DNA of 64,000 bases from Idiomarina xiamenensis 10-D-4 (GTDB lineage Bacteria; Pseudomonadota; Gammaproteobacteria; Enterobacterales; Alteromonadaceae): the NCBI RefSeq assembly GCF_000299895.1, contig NZ_AMRG01000004.1:62001-126000 (forward strand), given 5' to 3'. The translations under genes and the position numbers were made by a program. How positions within the stretch are numbered: position 1 is the stretch's first letter; every line of letters begins with the position of its first letter. This document shows, piece after piece, positions 25,173-35,251 of this stretch. The notes beneath the pieces were generated by a model that did not search any database, was not told where the DNA came from, and worked only from the letters and a program-made list of their open reading frames with translations.

Positions 25173-26504
25173 ATGACCGTCGCTAGTGCTTGGTTACAGC
25201 GCCAGGACAATAGCCGTGAAGGACGCGATAACGATCTGCGCCATCCTTATCAACGTGATAAAGCTCGCGTTTTGCATTCAGCAGCTTTTCGTCGCTTGCA
25301 AGCGAAAACCCAAGTCATGTATATCGGCATGCACGATTTCCCGAGAACGCGATTGACGCACTCGCTTGAAGCCGCCCAAATCGGTACTGGTCTAGTATCG
25401 CGCTTACGCCAGCAGCAAGCTGCGGTTAGTGAACAACTCGGTTTATCAAAAAGCTTGATTGAATCGCTTTGTTTAGCACATGACATCGGCCATCCGCCAT
25501 ACGGCCATGGCGGCGAAATCGCACTACACTACATGATGCGAAACAGCGGTGGTTTTGAGGGTAATGGGCAGACCTTTCGCATTGTCACGCAACTTGAGCC
25601 CTACACTCAACATAATGGCATGAATCTGTGCCGCCGCACGCTATTAGGCTTATTAAAATATCCGGTACTGCAGTCTCAACTGGTGCAGACTCGGCAACCG
25701 GCAGCAATTAGTCAGCATCAGCAGTTAGATACACGGCTTTGGCATCCGCCCAAGGCGTTGTTCGACGATGATAGCGATTATTTAGATTGGGTATTGGCGC
25801 CGCTTAGCGATAGCGATCGACAGCAATTTCAACAGCTTTCGCAACAACCTAGCGAGCATCAGGCGGGTCGCAGCCGACATAAATCGGTCGATGCCAGCAT
25901 TATGGAAATCGCCGATGATATCGCCTATGCTGTGCACGACTTAGAGGATGCCATTGTGGTCGGCTTGATTCAGCGCGAACAGTGGCAACAGCTGGTGTTA
26001 CCGGAGTTAGAGCAACTCATGGTGGACGGCTTAACGCTGCCGCTGCATGAACTCACGACACAGCTATTTTCGGGCCAACATTTTGCCAGAAAAAACGCGA
26101 TTGGCGCATTAGTTAATCACTTAGTCAATGCCGTCGACTTGATCCCCAACACGGTCGTTTTTGACGAACCATTACTGGCTTGGACAGCCAGTTTGGGGGT
26201 GTTAGAGCAACGTCTATTACACACCTTCAAACAGTTTGTGTTTTATAACGTTATCCGCCGCCCTGATATGCAAGTACAAGAGTTCAAAGGCCAACAAATT
26301 GTCATGGCATTATTTGAGGTGCTAAGTGTCGATCCGCTGCGGCTATTACCGCATAATACCGCCGCCCGCTACCGTCAGGCTGAAGCCGATGGCAGTCAAC
26401 CGCAGCGTATCATCGCCGATTATCTGGCCGGTATGACCGACGCTTATGCGGCTCGCTTACATCAAGATCTGTTTTCACCCGGGTTGGGATCATTCTATCG
26501 CTAA
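25173..26504 (+). CDS. dgt: Deoxyguanosinetriphosphate triphosphohydrolase-like HD protein
   Basis: A 443-residue dGTPase-family enzyme that would release triphosphate from dNTPs. HD-domain metal ligands are H63 (RLTHSLEAAQIG), H103-D104 (LAHDIGHPPYGHGGE) and an Asp in EIADDIAYAVHDLED. NGQTFRIV is the family's substrate-loop motif. The length matches the about 440-residue dGTPase-like proteins of Vibrio/Shewanella, members of which have been reported to protect against phage. The ribosome site AAGGAG is strong. It stands alone with a 233-bp upstream gap; the neighbours are not defence genes. Confidence 0.88.
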   Translation: MTVASAWLQRQDNSREGRDNDLRHPYQRDKARVLHSAAFRRLQAKTQVMYIGMHDFPRTRLTHSLEAAQIGTGLVSRLRQQQAAVSEQLGLSKSLIESLCLAHDIGHPPYGHGGEIALHYMMRNSGGFEGNGQTFRIVTQLEPYTQHNGMNLCRRTLLGLLKYPVLQSQLVQTRQPAAISQHQQLDTRLWHPPKALFDDDSDYLDWVLAPLSDSDRQQFQQLSQQPSEHQAGRSRHKSVDASIMEIADDIAYAVHDLEDAIVVGLIQREQWQQLVLPELEQLMVDGLTLPLHELTTQLFSGQHFARKNAIGALVNHLVNAVDLIPNTVVFDEPLLAWTASLGVLEQRLLHTFKQFVFYNVIRRPDMQVQEFKGQQIVMALFEVLSVDPLRLLPHNTAARYRQAEADGSQPQRIIADYLAGMTDAYAARLHQDLFSPGLGSFYR

Positions 26505-26507
26505 GCT

Positions 26508-26535
26508 AAACAGGCCAGTCATGGCTGGCCTGTTT
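26508..26535. terminator. Bidirectional terminator between dgt and the OYE gene
   Basis: A perfect 11-bp stem AAACAGGCCAG / CTGGCCTGTTT with a 6-base loop lies 4 bases after the dgt stop and 12 bases before the stop of the convergent oxidoreductase gene. The T-tracts are short (TTT/AAA). Confidence 0.75.
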
Positions 26536-26546
26536 GACTGTTAACA

Positions 26547-27653
26547 TTAGGCGTCGGTAGCCGGTTTATAGCGACTCAGCCAGTGTGCGTACGGCGCCGG
26601 CAATACCCACGCCGGGTCCTCTATGCCGAGTTCTTGTGCAGCGCGGTAGCTCCAATGTGGATTGCTCAAGTGGGCGCGACCAATCATGACCAAATCAAGT
26701 TGCTGATTGACCACACAGTCGTTAGCCAAACGCGGGGTATCTACGCCCCATGCCGTGGCTACTGGCAATTCTGCTTCGTTTCTAATACGTTCGGCAACGG
26801 GCGCTAAAAACGCCGGTCCCCAAGGGATATTTGCCGTCGGCGTGTTAAAGCCAATGCTGACACTGACAAAGTCGGCGCCTAACGCTTTGAACTGTTTTAC
26901 CGTTTGCACCGACTCCGCCAGCATGCGCTCGTCATCGCCGTCGTATTCGATCACGCCAAAACGTACCGTTAGCGGTAACTGTTGCGGCCAAACTGCACGC
27001 ACCGCCGCTAAAGTTTCTAACAAAAAGCGGCTACGTCCAGCTAAATCACCGCCATAGTTGTCGTCACGTTGATTCGAGTACGGTGAATAAAAGTTTTGTG
27101 CTAAATAGCCATGCGCAAAGTGTAACTCTAACCATTCAAAACCGGCCTGTTTTGCGCGCACGGCTGCCGCCACAAAGTCTTGTTTAACCCGCTCAATGTC
27201 ATCTAACGTCATCGCCTTAGGTACGCGTGGTAAGTTAGCACCAAAAGCTAGTGCTGAGGGGGCTATGGTTTGCCAAGCGCGTTCATCATCGGCGTCAATA
27301 TGGTCATCACCCTGCCATGGGCGATTGGCGCTGGCTTTGCGCCCAGCATGTCCGATTTGAATACCCGCTACCGCCCCGGCGGCTTTGATTTGTTCTGCAA
27401 CCTTGGCCATACCGGCAATTTGTTCATCCTGCCACAACCCCGTACATGCTGGCGTAATACGCCCCTCGGGCGAGACCGCAGTAGCCTCGACAATCACTAA
27501 CCCTGCACCACCACGCGCTAAACTCGCATAATGACTGATATGCCAGTCATTAATAAAGCCATCAACAGCGCTATACTGACACATCGGTGGGACTGCTACG
27601 CGATTACGTAGGGTGACATTCTTTAACGAAAATTCAGAAAACAACTCACTCAT
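26547..27653 (-). CDS. Old yellow enzyme family NADH:flavin oxidoreductase (YqjM/NamA type)
   Basis: A 368-residue FMN-dependent ene-reductase TIM barrel that probably reduces activated C=C bonds of enals, enones, quinones or nitro compounds. The N-terminus has VPPMCQYSAVDG, with C25 the redox-tuning cysteine that marks the thermophilic-like YqjM class. The substrate-binding His pair lies in LELHFAHGYLAQNF. The C-terminus has the phosphate-binding GRAHLSNP. A LysR gene is divergent 113 bp away and probably controls it. Confidence 0.88.
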   Translation of the reverse strand: MSELFSEFSLKNVTLRNRVAVPPMCQYSAVDGFINDWHISHYASLARGGAGLVIVEATAVSPEGRITPACTGLWQDEQIAGMAKVAEQIKAAGAVAGIQIGHAGRKASANRPWQGDDHIDADDERAWQTIAPSALAFGANLPRVPKAMTLDDIERVKQDFVAAAVRAKQAGFEWLELHFAHGYLAQNFYSPYSNQRDDNYGGDLAGRSRFLLETLAAVRAVWPQQLPLTVRFGVIEYDGDDERMLAESVQTVKQFKALGADFVSVSIGFNTPTANIPWGPAFLAPVAERIRNEAELPVATAWGVDTPRLANDCVVNQQLDLVMIGRAHLSNPHWSYRAAQELGIEDPAWVLPAPYAHWLSRYKPATDA

Positions 27654-27766
27654 ACTGCGCTATCTCCGCTGAAATCATCTAGTGAAAATTAACTTTAGAA
27701 GTAGGTTACACAGACCAATTAATCACGTAAAATTATTAATTATTATGAAATTTATTAGTGAACGTA

Positions 27767-28666
27767 ATGATAAATACAAAATGGTTACAGACCTTTTGCA
27801 CCCTAGCCGATATTGGTAGCTTCACTGACACCGCCAAACAACTGCATATGACGCAATCGGGTGTCAGCCAACACATCAATAAATTAGAGCAAGCTATCGG
27901 CCAAGCGTTGTTAATACGGCAAGGAAAACGTTTTATTCTGACCGACATCGGTGAACGCTTGCGGCAGCAGTCAACTGACTTGATCGCTCAACTACAATCT
28001 TTAGCCGTCAATGTCAGTCTAGATTGTCCCTATGAGGGTGAAGTGCGGGTGATGTCTCCGGGTAGTATAGGATTAAAGCTCTACCCTCATTTCTTAGCAT
28101 TGCAGGCACAATATCCGCAATTGGTCATCGATTACCGTTTCGCGCCGAACGATAGCATCGACCAAGCGCTGTTGAATAACCAAATCGATATCGGTTTTAA
28201 AACCTGTCCCGATGCGATGACTGAACTAAGCAATGTTAAAATTGCCGAAGAGGCACTACTGTTAGTCACCCCCGCCGAGCTGAGCCAACCCGATTGGTTA
28301 AGCCTGCAAAAATTAGGGTTTATTGATCACCCGGACGGCGCTTATCAGGCGCAGCAATTACTTAGTGCCAACTATCCACAATTTCAGCACGTTAACAAAC
28401 TGCCGAAGCGGGGCTTCTCTAATCAGGTCAGCCTACTACTTGAACCCGTTAGCCTAGGCCTTGGCTTTACTGTATTGCCGGCTCACGCTGTGCAAGCCTT
28501 CGCTAAACCAGAAAAAATTGCCGTACATCATTTACCGATTGCGGTCAGCGAACCGATTCATATTGTCGAACTGCGCGATAAGCCTCGACCTAAACGCATT
28601 CACACCATTGTCGAGGAAGCCTTGCTGAGATTTAGCCAATGTGAAGCTTATGCCTGCACCGACTGA
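27767..28666 (+). CDS. LysR family transcriptional regulator
   Basis: A 299-residue LysR regulator. The N-terminal winged helix (WLQTFCTLADIGSFTDTAKQ, then TQSGVSQHINKLE) is followed by a linker helix and an effector-binding domain. The start is most likely ATG at 27767 (MINTKWLQ), since LysR proteins begin a few residues before the helix; a GTG at 27758 is possible. It is divergent from the OYE gene. ATTAAT copies at 27718-27723 and 27735-27740 could be part of a T-N11-A operator, but the spacer is simply A+T-rich. The effector is unknown. Confidence 0.87.
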   Translation: MINTKWLQTFCTLADIGSFTDTAKQLHMTQSGVSQHINKLEQAIGQALLIRQGKRFILTDIGERLRQQSTDLIAQLQSLAVNVSLDCPYEGEVRVMSPGSIGLKLYPHFLALQAQYPQLVIDYRFAPNDSIDQALLNNQIDIGFKTCPDAMTELSNVKIAEEALLLVTPAELSQPDWLSLQKLGFIDHPDGAYQAQQLLSANYPQFQHVNKLPKRGFSNQVSLLLEPVSLGLGFTVLPAHAVQAFAKPEKIAVHHLPIAVSEPIHIVELRDKPRPKRIHTIVEEALLRFSQCEAYACTD

Positions 28667-28705
28667 ATCGATGAAAATTCTCCAACTACCTTTGTAATCG
28701 ATACC

Positions 28706-28744
28706 AAAAAGCCCTGCAGAGGCTAACACTGTGCAGGGCTTTTC
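28706..28744. terminator. Bidirectional terminator between LysR and DUF885 genes
   Basis: The stem GCCCTGCA / TGCAGGGC (28711-28718 with 28732-28739) is flanked by A5 on the left and T4 on the right. It lies between two convergent stop codons (28666 and 28759). Confidence 0.85.
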
Positions 28745-28758
28745 AACTGACTCAGCGA

Positions 28759-30588
28759 TTATTGTTGCGCTGCTATCCAACGGTCGATTTTGTTTTCCAG
28801 AATGGCTAAAGGCAGTGCGCCGTCTTCTAACACTTGGCGATGGAAGGCTTTGATATCAAAGTCATCACCTAACGCTGTTTGCGCCTTATCACGTAACTCT
28901 TGAATTTTAAGCTGACCGATTTTATAGGCCAACGCTTGTCCCGGTAAGGCCATAAACCGCTCCGCTTCAGAAACCGCTCGTGCTTCGGCAACCGGGGCGT
29001 TAGCATACATATAGTCGAGTACTTGCTGACGGCTCCAGCCCTTGGCGTGAATCCCCGTATCAACCACTAAACGAATAGCTCGCCATAGTTCCGCCGCTAA
29101 CGCACCAAAACGCTGGTAAGGCTGCTCATAAAGCCCCATATCGTAGCCCAGCGACTCGGCATATAGACCCCAGCCCTCAATATAGGCGGTTTCGCCACCA
29201 AATTTACGAAACGCCGGTAAACCACCCAACTCCTGTTGGATAGATAATTGAAAGTGGTGACCTGGCGCGGCTTCATGTAAGAACAATGCGGTTTTTGCCC
29301 AAGTCGGACGTGAACTCAAATCATAAGTGTTTAGATAAAAAATAGCCGGTCGCGAATTATCAATCGGCGCAGTTTGATACGATCCTGAACTGGCTGATTT
29401 TTCGCGAAAAGATTCGACCGCACGTACTTCATATTCGGCTTTCGGAAAGATATCAAACAACTGTGGAGTCAGCTCATCAACGGTATCTCGTAATGCTCGA
29501 TAATCGCTTAGCATGGCCTCACGGGAGTCATAATGAAACTGTGGATCGTCTTTAGTAAACTCAAAAAAGTCAGCCAAATCACCTTGAAAATCAACTTCCT
29601 GCATCACCTCACGCATTTGACGATGAATGCGCTCAACCTCATTCAAACCTATTTGGTGGATCTGCTCGGGCGTCAAATCGGTAGTGGTACGATTTTTGGC
29701 ATTATAGGCGTACCAAGCTTGCCCATCGACGGTATCGGTTTGTATGGCGCCTAGGCCAACCGTGTCGCGAGTTTCAGCCAAATAATCGTTGACCAGATAG
29801 TCACGCAGGCGTTGATAAGCCGGCAGTACCTGTTGCTCAATAACAGTCTGATATTGCGCTGTTAGACGCTGCTTATCGGCATCACTGAAGCTCTCTGGCA
29901 GCGCCTTAATTGGCTTCCAGAAGATGCTTTGATTGATATCATCAACGAGATGCGCCTCGATTTGCGGAATCGCTTTTTCGATCAAAATACGCGGTTGCAC
30001 AACGCCCTGCTGAACCCCCATTTTCATATTGCTGATAGCCTGATCTAACAGCGTTGGGATCTGTTGCATACGCTGTGCCCAGTCATCATAATCATCAACG
30101 CTACGGAACGGCTGCGCCGACTGACCCGACCCCAGTATCGCTAAGCGGCTGGTCAGGTTATAAAACTGGTTAATCGGGATCAAATAATCGGGATATTGCG
30201 CACCCTCAATGGCCATTTCGCGCTCGCGTTTAAAGATATCGTAGCTAACCGCAGCTTGGCCGCTAAGCTGCTGTCGATCAATCTGCTCAAGACGCTGCAA
30301 ATAGCGCTTATCTAAGGCAAGCGAGCGATTGCGGTATTGCTCTGACAAAAAGTTAGGTAGACGATCATTAAAACGATTATCACCGATATAGGTTGCCATC
30401 AGTGGGTTTAACAGCAACGATTCTTCAAAATAATCAGCGAACAACTGTTGTAGATGTTGTTCGCTAGTACTGGTCGCTTGCTGTGACGAGCTATTCTGCG
30501 CAGTAACGTTGTCATTGCTAGCGTTTGGCGTACCACAGCCGTTCAGTAAAACAGCGCCGATAGTCAGCGCAATCAGACCTTTTTTCAT
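28759..30588 (-). CDS. DUF885 family lipoprotein, putative metallopeptidase
   Basis: A 609-residue DUF885 protein. The N-terminus MKKGLIALTIGAVLLNGCG is a lipoprotein signal with lipobox LNGC, so it is an anchored envelope protein. The zinc-type motif HEAAPGHHFQ and the downstream EGWGLYAESLG are the conserved DUF885 signatures, reminiscent of gluzincin peptidases. The ATG at 30588 follows AAGGAT; an upstream in-frame start would add eight residues before the lysines. The substrate is unknown; peptides are the likely guess, which would fit a proteolytic marine lifestyle. Confidence 0.87.
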   Translation of the reverse strand: MKKGLIALTIGAVLLNGCGTPNASNDNVTAQNSSSQQATSTSEQHLQQLFADYFEESLLLNPLMATYIGDNRFNDRLPNFLSEQYRNRSLALDKRYLQRLEQIDRQQLSGQAAVSYDIFKREREMAIEGAQYPDYLIPINQFYNLTSRLAILGSGQSAQPFRSVDDYDDWAQRMQQIPTLLDQAISNMKMGVQQGVVQPRILIEKAIPQIEAHLVDDINQSIFWKPIKALPESFSDADKQRLTAQYQTVIEQQVLPAYQRLRDYLVNDYLAETRDTVGLGAIQTDTVDGQAWYAYNAKNRTTTDLTPEQIHQIGLNEVERIHRQMREVMQEVDFQGDLADFFEFTKDDPQFHYDSREAMLSDYRALRDTVDELTPQLFDIFPKAEYEVRAVESFREKSASSGSYQTAPIDNSRPAIFYLNTYDLSSRPTWAKTALFLHEAAPGHHFQLSIQQELGGLPAFRKFGGETAYIEGWGLYAESLGYDMGLYEQPYQRFGALAAELWRAIRLVVDTGIHAKGWSRQQVLDYMYANAPVAEARAVSEAERFMALPGQALAYKIGQLKIQELRDKAQTALGDDFDIKAFHRQVLEDGALPLAILENKIDRWIAAQQ

Positions 30589-30759
30589 TAGTATTATCCT
30601 TGCTGATAGCATCTGGTTGTCAGTAGTATGCTTTCAGTCTAACCAGCAAGCATATAAACACCAAGGCAACTAGGGCCTTTAATGCCGCCGCTCATCTTGT
30701 CGCGCCCCCGTTTTACCGCATTTAACCTCAAATCGTCGAAAAACAGCCCCTTAACACAC

Positions 30760-30794
30760 AAAAAAGCCGTGATGCTCACAACATCACGGCTTTT
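30760..30794. terminator. recA terminator
   Basis: A perfect 9-bp stem GCCGTGATG / CATCACGGC (30766-30774 with 30782-30790), loop 7. The left flank is A-rich, giving a T-tract on the minus strand; the right flank has T4. It begins 36 bases after the recA stop. Confidence 0.88.
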
Positions 30795-30829
30795 CAGTAT
30801 TCGTTTATCCGCTAAGTCGAGTGACCTGC

Positions 30830-31900
30830 TTATGCCAATATATCGTCTTCTTGCTCGCTACTACCACCCTTGGTGTTTGTCGTATCGGCTTTCTCTGCAT
30901 CAGGAACAGCCTTAGCTAACAACATATCACGTAAGGTTTTCTCGATCTCTTCAGCAATGGCAGTATTCTCGCTTAAAAACTTCATTGCGTTGGCTTTACC
31001 CTGACCGATCTTATCACCGTTGTAGCTATACCAAGCGCCCGCCTTATCAACAATTTTATGTTTGACACCCAAATCAATCAATTCGCCCTCTTTCGAGATA
31101 CCAGCGCCGTACATGATTTGGAATTCGGCCTGCTTAAACGGCGGAGCCACTTTATTTTTAACGACTTTAACGCGCGTCTCGTTACCAACCACCTCGTCGC
31201 CCTCTTTCAGCGCACCGGTACGGCGAATATCTAGACGTACCGACGAGTAGAATTTCAGCGCATTACCACCGGTGGTGGTTTCTGGGTTACCAAACATGAC
31301 ACCAATTTTCATACGAATTTGGTTAATGAAGATACATAAGCTGTTCGACTTTTTAATATTTGCCGTTAACTTACGCAGTGCTTGCGACATCAAACGGGCT
31401 TGCAAGCCAACATGGCTATCACCCATTTCACCTTCAATTTCAGCTTTCGGTGTCAACGCCGCCACCGAGTCGACAACGACCACATCGACAGCACCAGAGC
31501 GCACTAACATGTCGCAAATCTCAAGCGCTTGTTCACCGGTGTCGGGCTGTGACACTAACAGTTCGTCGACATTCACATTGAGTTTACGCGCATACACCGG
31601 ATCTAATGCGTGCTCGGCATCAACGAATGCGCACGTTTTACCTTGCTTTTGTGCTTCGGCGATAACTTGTAAAGTTAAAGTCGTTTTACCACTCGACTCT
31701 GGCCCATAAATTTCGACGACACGACCAAAGGGTAAACCACCGATACCCAACGCAATATCAAGACTGAGTGAGCCAGTTGATACTGAGGCAATATCTAACG
31801 CCTGGTTATCGCCCAAACGCATGATTGAACCTTTACCAAACTGTCTTTCAATTTGTCCCAGCGCGGCATCGAGTGCCCGTTGTTTATCGTTTGCTGCCAT
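30830..31900 (-). CDS. recA: RecA recombinase
   Basis: RecA forms ATP-dependent filaments on single-stranded DNA, drives strand exchange and stimulates LexA self-cleavage. The 356-residue protein has Walker A GPESSGKT (66-73), the loop-1/loop-2 region ([23 protein letters not shown]) and the acidic C-terminus ([10 protein letters not shown]). Length matches E. coli RecA (353). The promoter carries a LexA box in its spacer. It is single-gene, downstream of pncC as in many gammaproteobacteria. Confidence 0.98.
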   Translation of the reverse strand: MAANDKQRALDAALGQIERQFGKGSIMRLGDNQALDIASVSTGSLSLDIALGIGGLPFGRVVEIYGPESSGKTTLTLQVIAEAQKQGKTCAFVDAEHALDPVYARKLNVNVDELLVSQPDTGEQALEICDMLVRSGAVDVVVVDSVAALTPKAEIEGEMGDSHVGLQARLMSQALRKLTANIKKSNSLCIFINQIRMKIGVMFGNPETTTGGNALKFYSSVRLDIRRTGALKEGDEVVGNETRVKVVKNKVAPPFKQAEFQIMYGAGISKEGELIDLGVKHKIVDKAGAWYSYNGDKIGQGKANAMKFLSENTAIAEEIEKTLRDMLLAKAVPDAEKADTTNTKGGSSEQEDDILA

Positions 31901-32001
31901 GTCTTGCTCCGCGTATACTTGCCTAAATCAGCTTAATCGTATTGACCATCGTGCTCAAATTCACGATAGACTTGATTAACTGCTCAAAGATGATATCCAT
32001 C

Positions 32002-32029
32002 AGTATACTGTAAAAATATACAGTATCAA
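32002..32029 (-). promoter_or_regulatory. recA promoter with LexA (SOS) box in the spacer
   Basis: On the minus strand: -35 TTGATA (32024-32029), a 16-bp spacer that is exactly the LexA box CTGTATATTTTTACAG (32008-32023), then -10 TATACT (32002-32007). CTGT-N8-ACAG is the gammaproteobacterial SOS consensus. The same -35/box/-10 layout is known for E. coli recA. The leader is about 95 bases. Confidence 0.92.
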
Positions 32030-32080
32030 CTGAGAATCAAAAAAAACCACATGCAATTGCCTAAGTAATTGATATAAAAA

Positions 32081-32575
32081 TCATTTTAAATACTCAACAA
32101 GCTCAGTCAGCGCCTCTTTAATCGTTTGTTGACGCACCGCCGCGCGATCGCCGCTAAAAATCGACGACCAACTAAAACAGTCGTCCCCGCAGGCAATAGC
32201 AAACCACACTAGACCAACGGGTTTATCTTCCGAACCGCCATCGGGCCCAGCAATACCTGTCACCGCTACAGCAATATTGGCATCGGCCTGTTGCAGTGCA
32301 CCTTGCGCCATGGCCTGCGCACACTCGGCCGACACCGCGCCTTGTTGCTCCAGTATAGACGAGCTAACCGATAGCCAACGTTGCTTCAACGCATTGCTGT
32401 AGGTGATTAAACCACCAGATAACCACGCAGAACTTCCCGCTATGCTGCTGATCGCGTATCCTATACCTCCAGCAGTACAGGATTCTGCCGTTACGATTTG
32501 ATAATGATGGCGTTGCAGTAACTGCCCTAACGACTGTGCTAACTGATTAATTTCTTTATTTATTTCAATAGTCAC
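32081..32575 (-). CDS. pncC: Nicotinamide-nucleotide amidohydrolase PncC (CinA C-terminal domain)
   Basis: It deamidates NMN to nicotinate mononucleotide in pyridine nucleotide recycling. The 164-residue protein is the stand-alone CinA_C domain, with the catalytic serine in TAESCTAGG (S32), SGGLITYSN, and the [15 protein letters not shown] loop. The N-terminal COG1058 domain of full CinA is absent, as in E. coli PncC. It lies between recA and mutS, matching the known synteny. It has no LexA box of its own. Confidence 0.92.
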   Translation of the reverse strand: MTIEINKEINQLAQSLGQLLQRHHYQIVTAESCTAGGIGYAISSIAGSSAWLSGGLITYSNALKQRWLSVSSSILEQQGAVSAECAQAMAQGALQQADANIAVAVTGIAGPDGGSEDKPVGLVWFAIACGDDCFSWSSIFSGDRAAVRQQTIKEALTELVEYLK

Positions 32576-32602
32576 GTTCAGGCTCCAAGGAATCAGAATT
32601 TT

Positions 32603-35239
32603 ATGATGTCTGCGTCTAACCTATCAGAACAACAGATAAAGTCACACACGCCGATGATGCAGCAATATCTGCGTATAAAAGCAGAGCATCCGCACATCTT
32701 ATTATTCTATCGAATGGGTGATTTTTACGAGTTATTTTTTGATGATGCCAAACGTGCAGCACAATTATTAGATATTTCGTTGACCAAACGCGGACAAAGC
32801 GGCGGTGCCCCCATCCCCATGGCAGGTGTGCCTTATCATGCCGTAGAAAACTATTTAGCGCGCTTGATTCAACAAGGTGAATCGGTCGCTATTTGTGAGC
32901 AAATAGGCGATCCAGCCACCAGCAAAGGGCCGGTAGAGCGCAAAGTCGTACGCATTGTGACGCCAGGCACGGTTACCGATGAATCGTTGTTACAAGAGCG
33001 TCAAGATAATCTGTTGGTCGCCGTTAGCCAGGACAAGCAAGGTTACGGCTTAGCCGCGCTAGATATTAGCAGTGGTCGCTTTTGGCTTAGTGAAGTCAGT
33101 GACGACGCCGCTTTACAAGCGGAACTACAACGCTTACAGGCTGCTGAGCTATTATACCCTGAAAGCTTTAATCAGGTCTCGCTATTAAAACCCGCACGTG
33201 GTTTACGCCGTCGTCCCGATTGGGATTTCGAGCTCGATAGCGCGCGCCAGCAGTTACGACAACAGTTTCAAGTTCAGCATCTTGACAGTTTTGAAGTGGA
33301 ATCGTTGCCGTTAGGACTCTGTGCCGCCGGTTGCCTGTTGCAATATGTCAAGGATACCCAACGCACTGCGCTACCGCATATACGCAATATTCATAAAGAG
33401 CAGCCCGATGACGCCATTATCTTAGATGCTGCCACTCGTCGTAATTTGGAACTGACAGAAAGCTTTAGCGGCGCAGCGACGCATTTAGCTGCGGTACTTG
33501 ATCACACCGTCAGCGCTATGGGTAGTCGTTTATTTAAGCGTTGGTTGCACCGCCCTTTGCGCAATCAAGAACAGTTAAAACAACGCTATCAAGCCGTTGC
33601 GGCACTGACTGAAAGCTTGTTTTTTAACGACGTACAGCAACAATTGAAAGGTATCGGCGACGTCGAACGTATCGTCGCTCGACTGAGCTTGCGTAGCGCA
33701 CGCCCGCGTGATTTCGCACGATTGCGTGATACGTTATCTATTTTACCATCGCTAAAGCAGTTATTGCGTGCGCAAGCGTTACAGCCCTTAGTGACGCAAA
33801 TTGCCGAGTTTAACCAACAAGCCGAACTGCTCCAGCGCGCCATCATTGACAGCCCACCACAACTCATTCGTGATGGCGGGGTTATCGCCGAGGGTTACGA
33901 TGATGAGTTGGATGAATATCGGCGCTTAGCTGAGGGCGCCACCGACTATTTACAGCAATTAGAACAACGCGAGCGTGAACGCACCGGCATCAGCACCTTA
34001 AAAGTCGGTTATAACCGGGTGCATGGTTATTATATCGAGACCAGTAAGCTGGCGGCCGATAAGATCCCGTTAGAGTATCAGCGTCGACAAACCTTAAAGA
34101 ATGCCGAGCGTTATATCATCCCCGAACTCAAGGCCCACGAAGACAAGGTACTGAATAGTCAGGCGCGCGCCTTAGCTCGAGAAAAATGGCTGTATGAGCA
34201 ATTATTTGAGCTGCTATTGCCGCAACTCAATGCATTTCAGCGCATGGCTTCGGCATTAGCCGAACTGGACGTTTACTGCAGTTTTGCTCGCTGTGCTAGC
34301 GATTACGGCTTCGTTAAACCCAGTCTAACTCAACAACCTGCGCTACAGCTAAAACAAGCACGCCATCCGGTCATCGAGCGTCTGAGTCAAGAGCCTTTTA
34401 TCGCTAATGATGTCATCTTAGACGAGAAGCGTCGGGTGTTAATGATCACCGGACCCAATATGGGCGGTAAGTCGACCTACATGCGCCAAACCGCGTTAGC
34501 CGTCATACTCGCTCATATCGGTAGCTACGTTCCCGCCGATGAAGCAGTTATTGGCCCTATCGACCGTATTTTCACTCGCATCGGTGCCGCAGACGACCTT
34601 GCTTCAGGACGCTCGACCTTTATGGTGGAAATGACCGAGACGGCAACAATTTTGCACAATGCTAGCGCACAAAGCTTAGTGCTGATGGATGAGATAGGTC
34701 GTGGCACGTCGACCTACGACGGTTTATCGCTGGCTTGGGCCTGCGCCCAAAAGCTAGCGGCTGACATTAGCTGCTTTACCCTATTTGCTACGCATTACTT
34801 TGAATTAACCGAATTAGCCGAGCAACTACCCGCGACGGTTAATGTCCATGTTGAAGCGATGGAACATGGCGACACTATCGCCTTTTTGCACCGCGTTAGC
34901 GAGGGTGCGGCGAGCCGCAGTTTTGGTATTCAAGTGGCTCAGCTGGCGGGTCTGCCGGCCGATGTATTAGCGTTAGCAAAACAAAAATTAGAACAGCTAG
35001 AGCAACAGCATCAATTGCCTCAACAACCACACCGCGCAACAACTTCAGTAGCGGCGCCAGAGCGACAACAATCATTATCGCTAGCAACGCCAAAGCAAGT
35101 GCCAGATGATACTGAGCAAACACGCGCAACGGCGCTGTACCAGCAACTAAAAAGCCTGCAAAGCGACGAGTTAAGTGCTAAGCAGGCTTTAGATTTACTC
35201 TATCGCTGGCAACAACAATATATCAACCAGCAAAACTGA
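32603..35239 (+). CDS. mutS: DNA mismatch repair protein MutS
   Basis: MutS recognises mismatches and recruits MutL. The 878-residue protein has the mismatch-reading Phe-X-Glu motif (F41-Y42-E43 in [11 protein letters not shown]), connector and lever domains, Walker [10 protein letters not shown] near 617-625, the signature [16 protein letters not shown] and a C-terminal tail rich in Gln. Two adjacent ATGs can serve as start; an AAGGA site lies 11-14 bases upstream. It converges on rpoS with a 12-bp gap, so the two mRNA 3' ends probably overlap. Confidence 0.97.
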   Translation: MMSASNLSEQQIKSHTPMMQQYLRIKAEHPHILLFYRMGDFYELFFDDAKRAAQLLDISLTKRGQSGGAPIPMAGVPYHAVENYLARLIQQGESVAICEQIGDPATSKGPVERKVVRIVTPGTVTDESLLQERQDNLLVAVSQDKQGYGLAALDISSGRFWLSEVSDDAALQAELQRLQAAELLYPESFNQVSLLKPARGLRRRPDWDFELDSARQQLRQQFQVQHLDSFEVESLPLGLCAAGCLLQYVKDTQRTALPHIRNIHKEQPDDAIILDAATRRNLELTESFSGAATHLAAVLDHTVSAMGSRLFKRWLHRPLRNQEQLKQRYQAVAALTESLFFNDVQQQLKGIGDVERIVARLSLRSARPRDFARLRDTLSILPSLKQLLRAQALQPLVTQIAEFNQQAELLQRAIIDSPPQLIRDGGVIAEGYDDELDEYRRLAEGATDYLQQLEQRERERTGISTLKVGYNRVHGYYIETSKLAADKIPLEYQRRQTLKNAERYIIPELKAHEDKVLNSQARALAREKWLYEQLFELLLPQLNAFQRMASALAELDVYCSFARCASDYGFVKPSLTQQPALQLKQARHPVIERLSQEPFIANDVILDEKRRVLMITGPNMGGKSTYMRQTALAVILAHIGSYVPADEAVIGPIDRIFTRIGAADDLASGRSTFMVEMTETATILHNASAQSLVLMDEIGRGTSTYDGLSLAWACAQKLAADISCFTLFATHYFELTELAEQLPATVNVHVEAMEHGDTIAFLHRVSEGAASRSFGIQVAQLAGLPADVLALAKQKLEQLEQQHQLPQQPHRATTSVAAPERQQSLSLATPKQVPDDTEQTRATALYQQLKSLQSDELSAKQALDLLYRWQQQYINQQN

Positions 35240-35251
35240 CGCCAGAACAGA

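Noticed and set aside
27718-27740. Direct copies of ATTAAT as a LysR operator
   Set aside because: The spacer is A+T-rich and the match does not rise above expectation; mentioned only within the LysR entry.
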